From assembly GCA_910577165.1 (NCBI GenBank), contig CAJTLX010000011.1, positions 1-64,000 of the forward strand: a stretch of DNA of 64,000 nt, read 5' to 3'. Shown one piece after another: positions 18,361 to 28,041 of the stretch; position 1 is the stretch's first letter, and the number at the start of each line of letters is the position of its first letter. A model generated the notes under the pieces. That model ran no database searches and was not told the origin of the DNA. It saw only the letters and a program-made list of their open reading frames with translations. A program made the position numbers and the translations under genes. This DNA is from an uncultured Lachnospiraceae bacterium (lineage in GTDB: Bacteria > Bacillota > Clostridia > Lachnospirales > Lachnospiraceae).

Positions 18361-19023
18361 TTAATTAATACGACTTTTTATCAAAGAAAAGGCTTCACAA
18401 TATTTGTAATATGCAGTAGCTCCTCTATAGGAAGCTAAACCTTTTATTGCATCTTCATTCCTTGGAAAAGGTGCTGTATCAATCTCACTTTTATAAATTT
18501 TCATTATTTCTATTTTTTTATCAATATACTCCGATATATCAATAAAAATATTTGGAGCAAATCTATTTTCATTCAGAGCCTGATCTGTTTCTGATAAAAT
18601 TTCCATACTCAATACCGTTTTCAAGTAAGGAATCCGAAATGATTTTGTACATGAATATACGATATCAAAAATAATCCTATGATCCGAATGTATATCATAT
18701 CGGTATGGAAGCAGTAATAATTCCGGCTTCACTTCATCAAATACTTTTTTAAATTTCGAAATCAGAAAACTAATATCATATTTATCTACTCCTGCGGGTT
18801 CAAGTTCCATATTCCAAAATCCATCAAAAGCATAGGAGGAAATCACATATTCAATTTCTTTATTTCTCTCTTTGACCCGTTCCTCAGAGTATCCATATTC
18901 CACTTTTACATTAGTTACATTAAGCCAATATAACTTATGCCCCTTTTCTTTAAATTTTAACAGTGTTCCTCCTGCCCCTAAAGTTTCATCATCCGGATGC
19001 GGGGAAATAACCATTACTTTCAT
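18361..19023 (-). CDS. PIG-L family N-deacetylase
   Basis: A 220-aa zinc-dependent de-N-acetylase of the PIG-L/LmbE family. The metal-binding HPDDE motif lies near residues 9-13 (SPHPDDETLGAGG), and a second histidine cluster is seen in HSDHR (about 123-127). Members remove acetyl groups from GlcNAc-type sugars. It overlaps the upstream formyltransferase gene by one base (TGATG), so the two are translationally coupled. Together they suggest an acetyl-for-formyl exchange on the nonulosonic acid or a precursor. Confidence 0.88.
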   Translation of the reverse strand: MKVMVISPHPDDETLGAGGTLLKFKEKGHKLYWLNVTNVKVEYGYSEERVKERNKEIEYVISSYAFDGFWNMELEPAGVDKYDISFLISKFKKVFDEVKPELLLLPYRYDIHSDHRIIFDIVYSCTKSFRIPYLKTVLSMEILSETDQALNENRFAPNIFIDISEYIDKKIEIMKIYKSEIDTAPFPRNEDAIKGLASYRGATAYYKYCEAFSLIKSRIN

Positions 19024-19910
19024 CAAAGATATTCTCCTTCTGTCAAATTTACCTCATCACTATCAAGAATATGAATTATTCCGTCATAAACTTTTACCAT
19101 ATAATTTTTTGGTGAATTTACATACAATACTTTTCCGGGTTCTATATTTTGATATTCCTTTGATACAATACCTTCACATTTCCAAACTTTTATTTCCTTA
19201 TCGCCATAGAGAAAATGTGCACCAACATACGGATGTGTCAGTCCCCTTACAAGATTGTAAATTCCCTTACATGACATACGCCAGTCAATTTGACCATCTA
19301 ATTGCCCTCTTTTTCTCCATGTATTTCCATTACCAATATCTTGTGGTAAACGTCTTACTGTACCATTTGCAAATTGTGCTGTAAATTCAAGGATCTGCTT
19401 TTTAGCAGTTTCAAGCACCTTATTGTATAATGTATTTGCATCGTCTGTATCATCAATAATAATCTCTTCCTGACTGATAATATCGCCAGTATCCGCTCCC
19501 TCATCCATAATAAAGAATGTGGAAGCAGTTTTATCTAGTCCAAGAACTAATGACCATATCAAAGGATGTCTCCCTCTATTTGCGGGCAATGCTGCGGGAT
19601 GAAAACCGACCACTCCATATTTGGGAATCGATAAAAGTTCACTTTTTATTAGTCTTGACCATCCAAAGCAATAAATTACTTCCGGATTTTTGGATTTTAT
19701 AAATGTGATCGTATCCCTATCATTGATATCTTTCGTGCAGATATAATCAATTTTATACTTTTTTGCAAGGGGAACTAAAGAATGAAAATCTGCATTTACC
19801 TTGGAATTATCTGCAGTAATAATACCGATTACAGAGTATTTATGTTGTAACAAGCATTCTAATAGTACATAAGAGCTTTCTACACATCCAATAAATATTG
19901 TCTTCTTCAT
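19023..19910 (-). CDS. Formyltransferase family protein (10-formyl-THF dependent sugar N-formyltransferase)
   Basis: A 295-aa protein with the methionyl-tRNA formyltransferase fold. The catalytic motif appears as GFHPAALPANRGRHP (family HPSLLPxxRGxxP) and ASTFFIMDEGADTGDI matches the conserved Asp loop. Its position inside the legionaminic-acid genes makes a sugar amine the likely substrate, not Met-tRNA. It overlaps legG by four bases (ATGA) and the deacetylase by one. Residues after about 205 are a short C-terminal domain as in sugar formyltransferases. Confidence 0.85.
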   Translation of the reverse strand: MKKTIFIGCVESSYVLLECLLQHKYSVIGIITADNSKVNADFHSLVPLAKKYKIDYICTKDINDRDTITFIKSKNPEVIYCFGWSRLIKSELLSIPKYGVVGFHPAALPANRGRHPLIWSLVLGLDKTASTFFIMDEGADTGDIISQEEIIIDDTDDANTLYNKVLETAKKQILEFTAQFANGTVRRLPQDIGNGNTWRKRGQLDGQIDWRMSCKGIYNLVRGLTHPYVGAHFLYGDKEIKVWKCEGIVSKEYQNIEPGKVLYVNSPKNYMVKVYDGIIHILDSDEVNLTEGEYL

Positions 19911-21082
19911 TTTTTCACCTCAAGATCAAAAAAAGGTTTTGCAATCTTTATCGTTCCTTCCTGTTCAAATACTAAGCGCAATATCTCGACAATCTCTTTT
20001 GATGTTTTTCCCTCACCAAAAGGATTTCCCATTGATTGCACTTCCTTATGAAATTCATCACTAAGTGCCTTTTTCATTGTATATACAATTGCATCTTTAT
20101 TTGCTTCACAGCATAAAACACTATCCGGCATAAATCTGCCCTTCTGTCTGTCCCCAATATTTACGGTTGGTATATGTAAACATGGAGCCTCTGTGATACC
20201 GCTAGAAGAATTTCCAACCATTACAGAAGATTCTTTTACTGCACTAAGATATCGTTTAACACCTAAAGAAGTTACGGCAACAATATTATTACGTTTCTTT
20301 GAATACTCATCAATCCACTGATTGATTCTTCTTCCACCAGCATCAGCATTAGCTTTTGTTATAATAAAGGACATTTCTTGGAATTCATCTAACGCTTTTA
20401 TCAATTGTTCAAACTGCTCCAGACCACTATTTTCCTCCAATGTTATAGGATGAAAGGTTACAACCCCATATTTTCCACTTAAATCAATTCCAAGTTGTTT
20501 TCCTAATTCTTTCCTTGAAAGAAAATCTGTATTCTTTGTATTTTCAACAGCGAGCGCACCAACATTAAAAACTCTGTTTGGCTGCTCACCCATCTGAATC
20601 ACTCTGTTTCTATATGTTATAGTACTAACGAAATGTAGTTGACTCATCTTTGTAATAGAATGCCTTATTGCTTCATCGATCGATCCTTCCGTCGCTTCTC
20701 CGCCGTGAATATGCGCAATGGGAATTCTTGCATTCATCGCTGAAATACATACTGCCATTGTTTCATATCGATCTCCTAGAACGATAAGGAGATCTAATTT
20801 ATTCTTTTCAAAATATTTTCCAAAACCTACAATTGCCATTGCCATATTATTTGATATATCCTGCGGAGAATCTCCCTCAGTAATACATTCAATTTTTTCT
20901 GCAATAGGAATTCCTGCTTCTTTAATCTCCTGATAAGTATTTCCAAAGGCGGGAGACAAATGGGTTCCTGTAACAAGTACCCGCGTTTCACAAAAATCCT
21001 CATTCATAAGTCTTAAAATTAATGGTTTTAGAAGTCCAAATTCTGCTCTTGTTGTAGTTAATACTCCAATCTGCTTTTTCAT
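19907..21082 (-). CDS. neuC: UDP-N-acetylglucosamine 2-epimerase, hydrolysing (NeuC/LegG)
   Basis: A 391-aa GT-B fold enzyme that removes the nucleotide and epimerises C2 to give the free mannosamine-type sugar. It has VLTTTRAEFGLLKPL at the N-terminus, VLGDRYE (about 101-107), HIHGGE..EGSIDE.IRH (about 123-140) and GNSSSGI.EAP near residue 290. In a LegB/LegC/LegH context the substrate would be the diacetamido-trideoxy sugar linked to a nucleotide, so LegG is the better name. Four-base overlap with the next gene. Confidence 0.9.
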   Translation of the reverse strand: MKKQIGVLTTTRAEFGLLKPLILRLMNEDFCETRVLVTGTHLSPAFGNTYQEIKEAGIPIAEKIECITEGDSPQDISNNMAMAIVGFGKYFEKNKLDLLIVLGDRYETMAVCISAMNARIPIAHIHGGEATEGSIDEAIRHSITKMSQLHFVSTITYRNRVIQMGEQPNRVFNVGALAVENTKNTDFLSRKELGKQLGIDLSGKYGVVTFHPITLEENSGLEQFEQLIKALDEFQEMSFIITKANADAGGRRINQWIDEYSKKRNNIVAVTSLGVKRYLSAVKESSVMVGNSSSGITEAPCLHIPTVNIGDRQKGRFMPDSVLCCEANKDAIVYTMKKALSDEFHKEVQSMGNPFGEGKTSKEIVEILRLVFEQEGTIKIAKPFFDLEVKK

Positions 21083-21160
21083 TGATTTACTCCCTATTTT
21101 TTTATTGCGAAAAAATTATATCCTATATTCCATATATTGCATCTATCACAGCAATCTTTT

Positions 21161-22153
21161 TCATAACTCAATCATCTCATCTTCATTAAAGTCCCGGACT
21201 GCCTTTGTGCCAAGAACTTTGTGCCACTTCATCGGACTAATTCCATTTCCTGGACGCTTTGTTGTTAAATTATCTTCTGTAAATACCTCACCCTTTTTAA
21301 TATTCTTAGAAGCAATAATACTTTTTCTTGCGATCACCATATTCTTTTTTTCCGATTCAGAAGGTTTCTTTTCTCCGGTTCCTATCGCTAGTTCGATATT
21401 TCTAATTGCCCTCACCATCGCCGCAAGTTCATCCGGTTCAAGGCTTGCTCTGTGATCCGGTCCTTCCATTTCGCGATCCAAAGTAAAATGTTTTTCGATT
21501 ACTGTTGCCCCCATTGCGACCGCTGCAATTGGCACCTCTATTCCTTTTGTATGATCAGAGTAGCCCACTTCAAGGTGAAATATTTCTTTCATCGTCTGTA
21601 TGGCTTTCAAATTCACATCACAAAATGGAGTTGGATATTCGGTATTGCAATGAAGAAGCTTTATCTCCTTTGTCCCGTTCTCATGGAGAATATTGATCGC
21701 CGCTTCGATTTCACTTATTTCACACATCCCCGTGGACATCACAACCGGTTTCTCTGTTCTTGCAAGTGCAAGAAGATAGGGATAATTTGTAACTTCTCCA
21801 GATGGAATTTTCCAGAAAGGCATATCGATTGTATTGAGAAATTCAATACTGTCAAAATCAAAAGGGGTGGATAAAAAACAGATTCCAACTTTGTCACAAT
21901 ATGCTTTTAATGCAATAAATTCCTTATAAGTAAGTTCTAATTTTTTTAACATTTCCACTTGAGAGCCTTCTCCAGTGGCACCTTTTTGATATTCTGCTTT
22001 TTTTGCATTGTGAGAAGCCAAATTTTCCGCTTTAAATGTCTGAAACTTTATCCCGTTAGCTCCCGCTGTCTTCGCCGCATCAACAAGTTTACAGGCAAGC
22101 GCAAAACTGCCATTATGATTTACTCCAGCCTCTGCTATAATATAAACGCCCAT
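21161..22153 (-). CDS. neuB: N-acetylneuraminate/legionaminate synthase (NeuB/LegI)
   Basis: A 330-aa synthase that condenses phosphoenolpyruvate with a hexose to make a nine-carbon acid. The barrel starts with IIAEAGVNHNG (5-15) and has GIKFQTFKAENLAS, STPFD, KIPSGE..N.PYL, MSTGM and HCNTEYPTPF; it ends in an antifreeze-like SAF domain (about 275-330) with TTKRPGNGISPM. The TEYP motif and the overall run resemble Campylobacter legionaminate synthase more than sialate synthase. The start codon directly follows the stop of the acetyltransferase gene. Confidence 0.92.
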   Translation of the reverse strand: MGVYIIAEAGVNHNGSFALACKLVDAAKTAGANGIKFQTFKAENLASHNAKKAEYQKGATGEGSQVEMLKKLELTYKEFIALKAYCDKVGICFLSTPFDFDSIEFLNTIDMPFWKIPSGEVTNYPYLLALARTEKPVVMSTGMCEISEIEAAINILHENGTKEIKLLHCNTEYPTPFCDVNLKAIQTMKEIFHLEVGYSDHTKGIEVPIAAVAMGATVIEKHFTLDREMEGPDHRASLEPDELAAMVRAIRNIELAIGTGEKKPSESEKKNMVIARKSIIASKNIKKGEVFTEDNLTTKRPGNGISPMKWHKVLGTKAVRDFNEDEMIEL

Positions 22154-22786
22154 TTATTCAACCACCTTACACGGATTTCCATATGCTTTTACATATCCAG
22201 GAATGTCTTTTATAACGACACTCCCAATTCCTATTAGAGTATTACTCCCTATTATTATTTCCTGGCGTACCACTGTTCCCGCTCCAATATGTGTATCATT
22301 GCCAATCAAAACATGACCACATATCGTCGCTCCAGGGCTTATATGGGAAAAATTTCCAACACAACAGTTATGCTCAACAATCACCCCTGTATTAATAATT
22401 GCACAATTGCCTATTTCACTCCCGGAATTAATAATAGAGTGCTTTCCAATAAACGTTCCCTCCTTAATTTTAACTTCATTTGCAATAATGGCAGTGGGAT
22501 CAATGATAATTGGAATTTGAAACCCTAAATTTTTTATTAGATGATAGAGCCTGCGCCTAACTACTGTTGAACCAATACTACCGACAGTAATAAAAGCAGA
22601 TGTCCACCCATTTTGCAGCAGCTTAGAAAGATCATCATCATTTCCAACCACAGAAACTCCCAATATAGAAGCGGATTTGTTACTATCAACTATCCCAATC
22701 TGACTATATTCTCCTAATGACATCAAGCAGTCCAGAACAGATCTGCAATGTCCACCGCCACCAAGAAGTAATAAATTTGTGCCCAT
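22154..22786 (-). CDS. NeuD/PglD/LegH-family sugar acetyltransferase
   Basis: A 210-aa left-handed beta-helix acetyltransferase. An N-terminal nucleotide-sugar-binding part begins LLLLGGGGH (about 4-12); hexapeptide repeats run from about residue 95 to 195, with the catalytic-type histidine in GVIVEHNCCVG. In the legionaminic pathway such an enzyme acetylates the 4-amino group made by LegC. The ATG at 22786 follows a GAGGAAAGGA site; the longer frame lacks one. Its stop abuts the next gene's start. Confidence 0.87.
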   Translation of the reverse strand: MGTNLLLLGGGGHCRSVLDCLMSLGEYSQIGIVDSNKSASILGVSVVGNDDDLSKLLQNGWTSAFITVGSIGSTVVRRRLYHLIKNLGFQIPIIIDPTAIIANEVKIKEGTFIGKHSIINSGSEIGNCAIINTGVIVEHNCCVGNFSHISPGATICGHVLIGNDTHIGAGTVVRQEIIIGSNTLIGIGSVVIKDIPGYVKAYGNPCKVVE

Positions 22787-23107
22787 GTTCCTTTCCTCTT
22801 TTTCAAAGGCAATGTGGAGTATGTACGATGTATGCACAATATCCCCATCACCCATGGTCAAATTCTTCATCAAATATTTAATAATATGAATTGTTCAAAT
22901 TCCTTCCAACGAAAATTCCAATTTATTCTATCACGATTTTCATAGGCACGGCATACACTGTATACCCCCTCCCATAAAAAATAATGCCTGCTCTTGTTTC
23001 AGACATTACAAAACGTTTACAATATTTCGTATTTTTGCTTCCTTTCAAAATGTTAAAATATCCGTAATGATAATTTCAAATTTTGATAACTTCTTCGTAT
23101 CTTCCAA
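22787..23107. other. 321-bp gap inside the polysaccharide locus
   Basis: An AT-rich stretch between the acetyltransferase and the CBS-nucleotidyltransferase, both leftward. No open frame, hairpin terminator or convincing promoter was seen. The large gap in an otherwise tight operon is itself unusual and may be a remnant of a lost gene or a junction. Confidence 0.35.
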
Positions 23108-24175
23108 TTATCCTTCTTTTAATTTTTCTTCCATCCTCTTCATCTCTTCAAATTCTCCCATATCAAGGAAGGAATCTTCACTGATCGGATACATCCCCAC
23201 CTGACTTCCTGTTTTCAGCAAATCATCCGCCAAGTCGGTCATATGAAACATCCTGTTTTCCGGAATTCTTTCAATTACCTCTGGATTTAAGATATACATT
23301 CCCGTATTTACAAAATAGGAAAGCTTAGGTTTTTCCTCCATGGAAGTAACAATTCCCTGCTCTCTGAATTTCAGAACCCCATAGGGTACTACAATATTTT
23401 TTAGTGCAGTTACAATTGTCATTACATTCCCGGATTTCTGATGATACTCATAGAGATTCGCATAATCTGCATGAATTAAAATATCACAGTTTGTAACAAA
23501 AATCGGTCGGTCAAAACTTTTGTTAATCAACCGAAGACTTCCCGCTGTTCCCAGTGGCTTATCTTCGTCCACATAAGAAACAAAATACTCCGGGGAAAGT
23601 TCTGCGAAATAAGATTTGATCATTCCTTTTTTGTAATTTACTGTTACATAATAATCTCTCGCACCAAAGTCAAAAAATTTATTGATAATCCGCTCTATAA
23701 TCGGAACATCCCCAATAGGAATCAAGGGTTTTGGCAAGATTTTTGTATAGGGATAAAGTCTTGTCCCCTGTCCTCCTGCCATAATTACAACGGGAACATC
23801 CTTTAACTTTGTATTTTCCTTTAATAAATTTTCTCCCGGTTCATCAGAGTCAAACAAAATTTTTATTATATGCTTGTCCGCATCCACAATTGGCAGTACT
23901 TTGATTTTTTGTTTTCGCATCTCTATCAATGCATTTTCTTCCTTGCCGGAATATCGAAATTTCAAATTTCGGTTCATCATTCCTACTACATTTGCCTGAA
24001 GTTCTCCTGTACGAATTAACCAGCGTCGAATATCCCCATCGCTCAAACACCCAATCACCTTTTCTTTTGCGTCAAGGATAAAAAGAATTCCCCTTGCATT
24101 TTGATCAATTTTCTGCATAGCCTCCACAACAGAAATTTCTTCCCCTGCGCAAAATTTAAGTAATTTTGATTCCAT
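23108..24175 (-). CDS. ptmE: CBS-domain nucleotidyltransferase (PtmE-like, GDP-GlcN(Ac) synthesis)
   Basis: A 355-aa protein. Two CBS domains (about 8-115) precede a nucleotidyltransferase domain beginning PVVIMAGGQGTRLYPYTK (about 127-144) with LPKPLIP.GD.PIIE. This CBS plus nucleotidyltransferase layout is that of Campylobacter PtmE, which supplies the GDP-amino-sugar that feeds the legionaminic pathway. The start lies inside the 3' end of legC (20-bp overlap), so the genes are coupled. Confidence 0.85.
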   Translation of the reverse strand: MESKLLKFCAGEEISVVEAMQKIDQNARGILFILDAKEKVIGCLSDGDIRRWLIRTGELQANVVGMMNRNLKFRYSGKEENALIEMRKQKIKVLPIVDADKHIIKILFDSDEPGENLLKENTKLKDVPVVIMAGGQGTRLYPYTKILPKPLIPIGDVPIIERIINKFFDFGARDYYVTVNYKKGMIKSYFAELSPEYFVSYVDEDKPLGTAGSLRLINKSFDRPIFVTNCDILIHADYANLYEYHQKSGNVMTIVTALKNIVVPYGVLKFREQGIVTSMEEKPKLSYFVNTGMYILNPEVIERIPENRMFHMTDLADDLLKTGSQVGMYPISEDSFLDMGEFEEMKRMEEKLKEG

Positions 24176-25352
24176 CCGCCATTTCCCCCACTATAGTTTT
24201 TATTTGCTCAACCACAAATACAATTTCCTCTTTTGTTAACTGTGTACTGCATGGAAGATTCAAAATACACGAACTATAATATAATGCCCTTTCGATCTGA
24301 TAGGTGATTTTCTCCCTGTAAGGCAATTGTTTATGGATAAGATCCCAGATAGCTCTTGTCTGTATGCCTCTTGCCTGCAAAGAAGAAATTATCTCTCTCA
24401 ACGACCCTCTTAATTTTTCCATTTGTAATTCCAGGGAATAAAACCATCGATTAGATTCCGTTCCCTCTCGAAATCCAAGAAGTCTTCCAAATGAAAAATC
24501 GTTTAACTGCTCCAAATACAATTGATAATTTTTATTTTTTCTTCGGATAAATTCTGGAAGTTCCTCCATCTGTGCTACCCCCAGCGCAGCTTGAAGATTT
24601 GTCATTCGATAATTAAATCCAATCTCATGGTGAATATAATAGTGTGGATCATCCTTTGCCTGGGTAGAAATATACTGCATATGTATTGCTGCCTCTTCTT
24701 CTTTTGCGGTTATTGCACCCCCGCCGCCCGTGGTAATAATCTTATTTCCATTAAAGGAATACGCGCCAAAATCACCGATAGTTCCTGCAAATTTTCCGGC
24801 ATACCGCCCACTGATATAACGGCTTCCCAAAGCTTCTGTCGCATCCTCAATCACTTTCAAATGAAACTCCTCTGCAATCTCCATAATGGATTCCATATCC
24901 GCCAAATTTCCAAATACATGAACCACCACAAGTGCCTTTATCTGTTTTCCTGTATCTTTATGAAACAATCTTTCTTCCTTTAAGTCACATTCCGATTCAC
25001 AAAATTCCCGAAGTTTTCGAACATCCATACACAGACTATTATCACAATCCATAAAAATAGGAGAGGCAAACTGATACATCACTGGATTTACTGTGGCGAT
25101 AAAGGTAAGTGTGGGAACAATTACAAGATCCCCTGGCTGTACACCACATTCCATAAGTGCTAAATGAAGTGCCGCTGTCCCGCTCTGACATGCCACTACC
25201 TTTTTTACTTTTAAAAATTCTTCCAATTTCTTTTCCAACTCAGTAATATATGCCCCACCCGTGGATACCCAGCCCTGACTTAGTGCATCATTTACATATT
25301 TACTTTCATTTCCCTCAAAATTCGGGATGGATAATGGGATAAATCTTTGCAA
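24156..25352 (-). CDS. legC: LegC family aminotransferase
   Basis: A 398-aa PLP-dependent aminotransferase of the DegT/DnrJ/EryC1/StrS class. The PLP lysine is K204 in SFNGNKIITTGGGG; SGTAALHLAL (57-66) and EDATEALGS (169-177) line the cofactor pocket. In the legionaminic route it aminates the 4-keto sugar made by LegB. The start is a TTG at 25352 with GGAGG 9 bases upstream. It overlaps ptmE at its 3' end. Confidence 0.9.
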   Translation of the reverse strand: MQRFIPLSIPNFEGNESKYVNDALSQGWVSTGGAYITELEKKLEEFLKVKKVVACQSGTAALHLALMECGVQPGDLVIVPTLTFIATVNPVMYQFASPIFMDCDNSLCMDVRKLREFCESECDLKEERLFHKDTGKQIKALVVVHVFGNLADMESIMEIAEEFHLKVIEDATEALGSRYISGRYAGKFAGTIGDFGAYSFNGNKIITTGGGGAITAKEEEAAIHMQYISTQAKDDPHYYIHHEIGFNYRMTNLQAALGVAQMEELPEFIRRKNKNYQLYLEQLNDFSFGRLLGFREGTESNRWFYSLELQMEKLRGSLREIISSLQARGIQTRAIWDLIHKQLPYREKITYQIERALYYSSCILNLPCSTQLTKEEIVFVVEQIKTIVGEMADGIKIT

Positions 25353-25375
25353 AACAATCCGCCTCCGCTCTTATT

Positions 25376-26356
25376 TTAAATATTATAAATTTCTGTTTTA
25401 TATTTATCCAGATTTTCCCTTATCCATGCGATTGTTTCGGCAATCCCCTGAGTAAAGGTGTACTGTTGCTGCCAGGTAGTTAGTTTCTTAATTTTCGCAT
25501 TTGCACCTAAAAGTCGGTTTACTTCACTTTTTTCCGGGCGTATTCTCTGATCATCACAGATAATTTTTGCATTCGGGTTAATCTGAGCGATAATTTCCCG
25601 TGCCAATTCCCCAATAGAAATTTCCTGTTGTGTTGCAATATTAATTTCCTCTCCCATTGTTTGATCGGACTCAGCAATAGCAATAAATCCTGCCGCCGTA
25701 TCCTTCACATAATTAAAATCTCTGGTTGGTGTTAAAGAACCTAATTTAATTTCTTCTTTTCCTGCCAAAAGCTGGGAAATAATTGTCGGAATTACTGCCC
25801 TTGCGGACTGCCTCGGTCCATAAGTATTAAATGGACGTACAATCGATACGGGTAGAGCAAAACTGCGGTAAAAACTTTCCGCCAGCCTGTCCGCGCCAAT
25901 TTTTGTTGCGGAATACGGAGACTGCCCCTGATAGGGATGCTTTTCGTCTATCGGAACATACTGTGCTGTCCCATATACTTCAGAAGTGGAAGTCACTAAA
26001 ATTTTTTGTGTTTCTAATTCTCGTGCTGCCTGTAAGACGTTTAAAGTCCCTTTTATATTGGTATCCACATAAGAATCCGGAGAGTGGTAGCTAAAAGGGA
26101 TCGCAATCAGTGCCGCAAGATGAAAAACCTGATCAACTCCCCGCATCGCTGTCCGAATTCCATTGGGATCCCGGATATCTCCACAAAACACTTCCACATG
26201 ATCCATAATATCCTTTGGCAGAGTATCCAGCCATCCCCAAGTATTAAACGAATTATAAAATGAAAAAGCTTTTACCTTATAGCCCTTCTTTACCAGTTCC
26301 TCGGTTAGATGGCTGCCAATAAAGCCATCTGCACCTGTTACAAGTACTCTTTTCAT
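25376..26356 (-). CDS. legB: NAD-dependent 4,6-dehydratase LegB (SDR family)
   Basis: A 326-aa extended short-chain dehydrogenase. It has the NAD-binding VTGADGFIGSHL (6-17), TSTSEVYG with the catalytic Ser/Thr, and the YxxxK motif in SPYSATKIGADR. The sequence follows LegB, which makes GDP-4-keto-6-deoxy-GlcNAc, the first committed step in legionaminic acid synthesis. It is the first biosynthetic gene of the nonulosonate set. Confidence 0.9.
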   Translation of the reverse strand: MKRVLVTGADGFIGSHLTEELVKKGYKVKAFSFYNSFNTWGWLDTLPKDIMDHVEVFCGDIRDPNGIRTAMRGVDQVFHLAALIAIPFSYHSPDSYVDTNIKGTLNVLQAARELETQKILVTSTSEVYGTAQYVPIDEKHPYQGQSPYSATKIGADRLAESFYRSFALPVSIVRPFNTYGPRQSARAVIPTIISQLLAGKEEIKLGSLTPTRDFNYVKDTAAGFIAIAESDQTMGEEINIATQQEISIGELAREIIAQINPNAKIICDDQRIRPEKSEVNRLLGANAKIKKLTTWQQQYTFTQGIAETIAWIRENLDKYKTEIYNI

Positions 26357-26390
26357 CTTTAATCCTTCCTTTCAAAATCTAAACAATTTT

Positions 26391-27956
26391 TTAATGCTTT
26401 ATTTTTCTTTTAAATATATTCAAGATATAATATATTTCTTCTACCTTTAATAAGAAAAGGGCAAGGAGATATATAATTATACCAATCAATAATGCACCAA
26501 TTGTAAAAAATATTGTATTTTTTGTATTATTTATATTGTAAAATTGATGAAATACCATCCAATTCTTGAACATGAACTCTACAATTAACATAATACAACA
26601 TGCTATACAAATTTGAAATAGAAGCAGCCAACATTTTTTGTAGTTTATATATTTATTTTTACGTTTTGCCGCTCTCATTAATAAAATGCTGATTACAGCT
26701 ATTGAAATGGTCGTCGCAAAAGCCAATCCGGTTACTCCCATAATTTTTGATAACACAATATCAAGAATAATATTGATACAAACTCCTATAATAGTATTTT
26801 TCATAGCTTCTTTTGAATCACCGTGGGAATATAAAAAATCCGTTCCCACCTGTCGCAATCCTATAAAAAGAAGACTAATAAAATAACATACAAAAACAGG
26901 AACCGTTATACTGATCGCAGTGGAATCAAATTTTCCTCTTCCATAAACCAGCGTCATAATCTCCCTGCTGAGAAAAATTCCCCCTACAATAATCGGAACT
27001 AAAAGCAAAATGAAAGTCTTAATCGAAAAAATGTATGTTTTAGCAGCTTCTTCTTTTTTTCCATTGGCAACATATTCTGTCAATTCAGGAAAGATTACCG
27101 TAGTAATACTAGCAATAAATAAAGTTGACATACCACTTGATAATTTTGACGCATAATTTAAAACTGAAATACTGCCCGCCTCAAAAAATGATGCAATTAT
27201 TTTATCAACAATCAGGTTAATCTCCGTCGCGCTCATACCAACAAAAACAGGTCCTGCCATTTTTAAGGCGATTATAGAAGCTTTATCATGAAAATTTAAG
27301 ACAGGCTTGTATGACACATACTTTCTTCGCAAACAAGATGTAAATAAAACTTCTAATATCATTCCAATTACTGTTCCAATGGTTGCTGCATAAATTCCGA
27401 ATTTCCTTGCAAAAGTAATTACACAAAAACACATGGATATATTAAATAAAATAGCAGCCATCGACGGCAGCAAAAAACTTTTATGACTGTTCAATACCCC
27501 TGTATTTATTTTACAAAACAGTCCAAGTCCAATTGCTGGAAGCGTTATTCGAAATAAAATAATGGTTAAATAAGAAATATCTGCATTTAGCCCAGGAGCT
27601 AAAATTTTGATAATGAAAGAAGCTAATATTTCACTAACAAAAGTTAAAGTAAGATAGGAAATAAAAACTATACTTGTAAAATTTCGAAAAAAGTAACTTG
27701 CTTTTTCTCTCCCGGATTCTACCATAGTCTTGGTATAAATAGGTATAACAACTGTGGAAATTGCCATTGAAATAAAAGTAAAAACTATTTTAGGTGTGTC
27801 CACTGATATATTATATGCATCAGTATATGCAGAAGCACCATAATAGTAAGCTATAACAGATTCTTTGAAAAACGAAATAAAAACAGAGATTATTGAAATT
27901 ACAGATAAGGCAATTGCTGTTTCTGCAATTTTAATACGTTCTTTTTCTTCTCCCAT
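26391..27956 (-). CDS. MurJ/MviN-like lipid flippase (Wzx role)
   Basis: A 521-aa multispanning protein with about 14 membrane segments. The N-terminal FFKESVIAYYYGAS.YTDAYN.. stretch (about residues 24-45) and the repeated two-lobe layout are those of the MurJ/MviN branch of the MOP superfamily. In this locus it probably flips the lipid-linked repeat unit. The ATG at 27956 follows GGGAGG by four bases. Very AT-rich compared with the flanking housekeeping genes. Confidence 0.85.
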   Translation of the reverse strand: MGEEKERIKIAETAIALSVISIISVFISFFKESVIAYYYGASAYTDAYNISVDTPKIVFTFISMAISTVVIPIYTKTMVESGREKASYFFRNFTSIVFISYLTLTFVSEILASFIIKILAPGLNADISYLTIILFRITLPAIGLGLFCKINTGVLNSHKSFLLPSMAAILFNISMCFCVITFARKFGIYAATIGTVIGMILEVLFTSCLRRKYVSYKPVLNFHDKASIIALKMAGPVFVGMSATEINLIVDKIIASFFEAGSISVLNYASKLSSGMSTLFIASITTVIFPELTEYVANGKKEEAAKTYIFSIKTFILLLVPIIVGGIFLSREIMTLVYGRGKFDSTAISITVPVFVCYFISLLFIGLRQVGTDFLYSHGDSKEAMKNTIIGVCINIILDIVLSKIMGVTGLAFATTISIAVISILLMRAAKRKNKYINYKKCWLLLFQICIACCIMLIVEFMFKNWMVFHQFYNINNTKNTIFFTIGALLIGIIIYLLALFLLKVEEIYYILNIFKRKIKH

Positions 27957-28041
27957 TTTTCCTCCCACCCTTCGTAGTTTTAAGCGCGTATAGGTTACAC
28001 TGTACCCTTTTCTTTATTCTTTTGAATTCTACTAATCCTAT

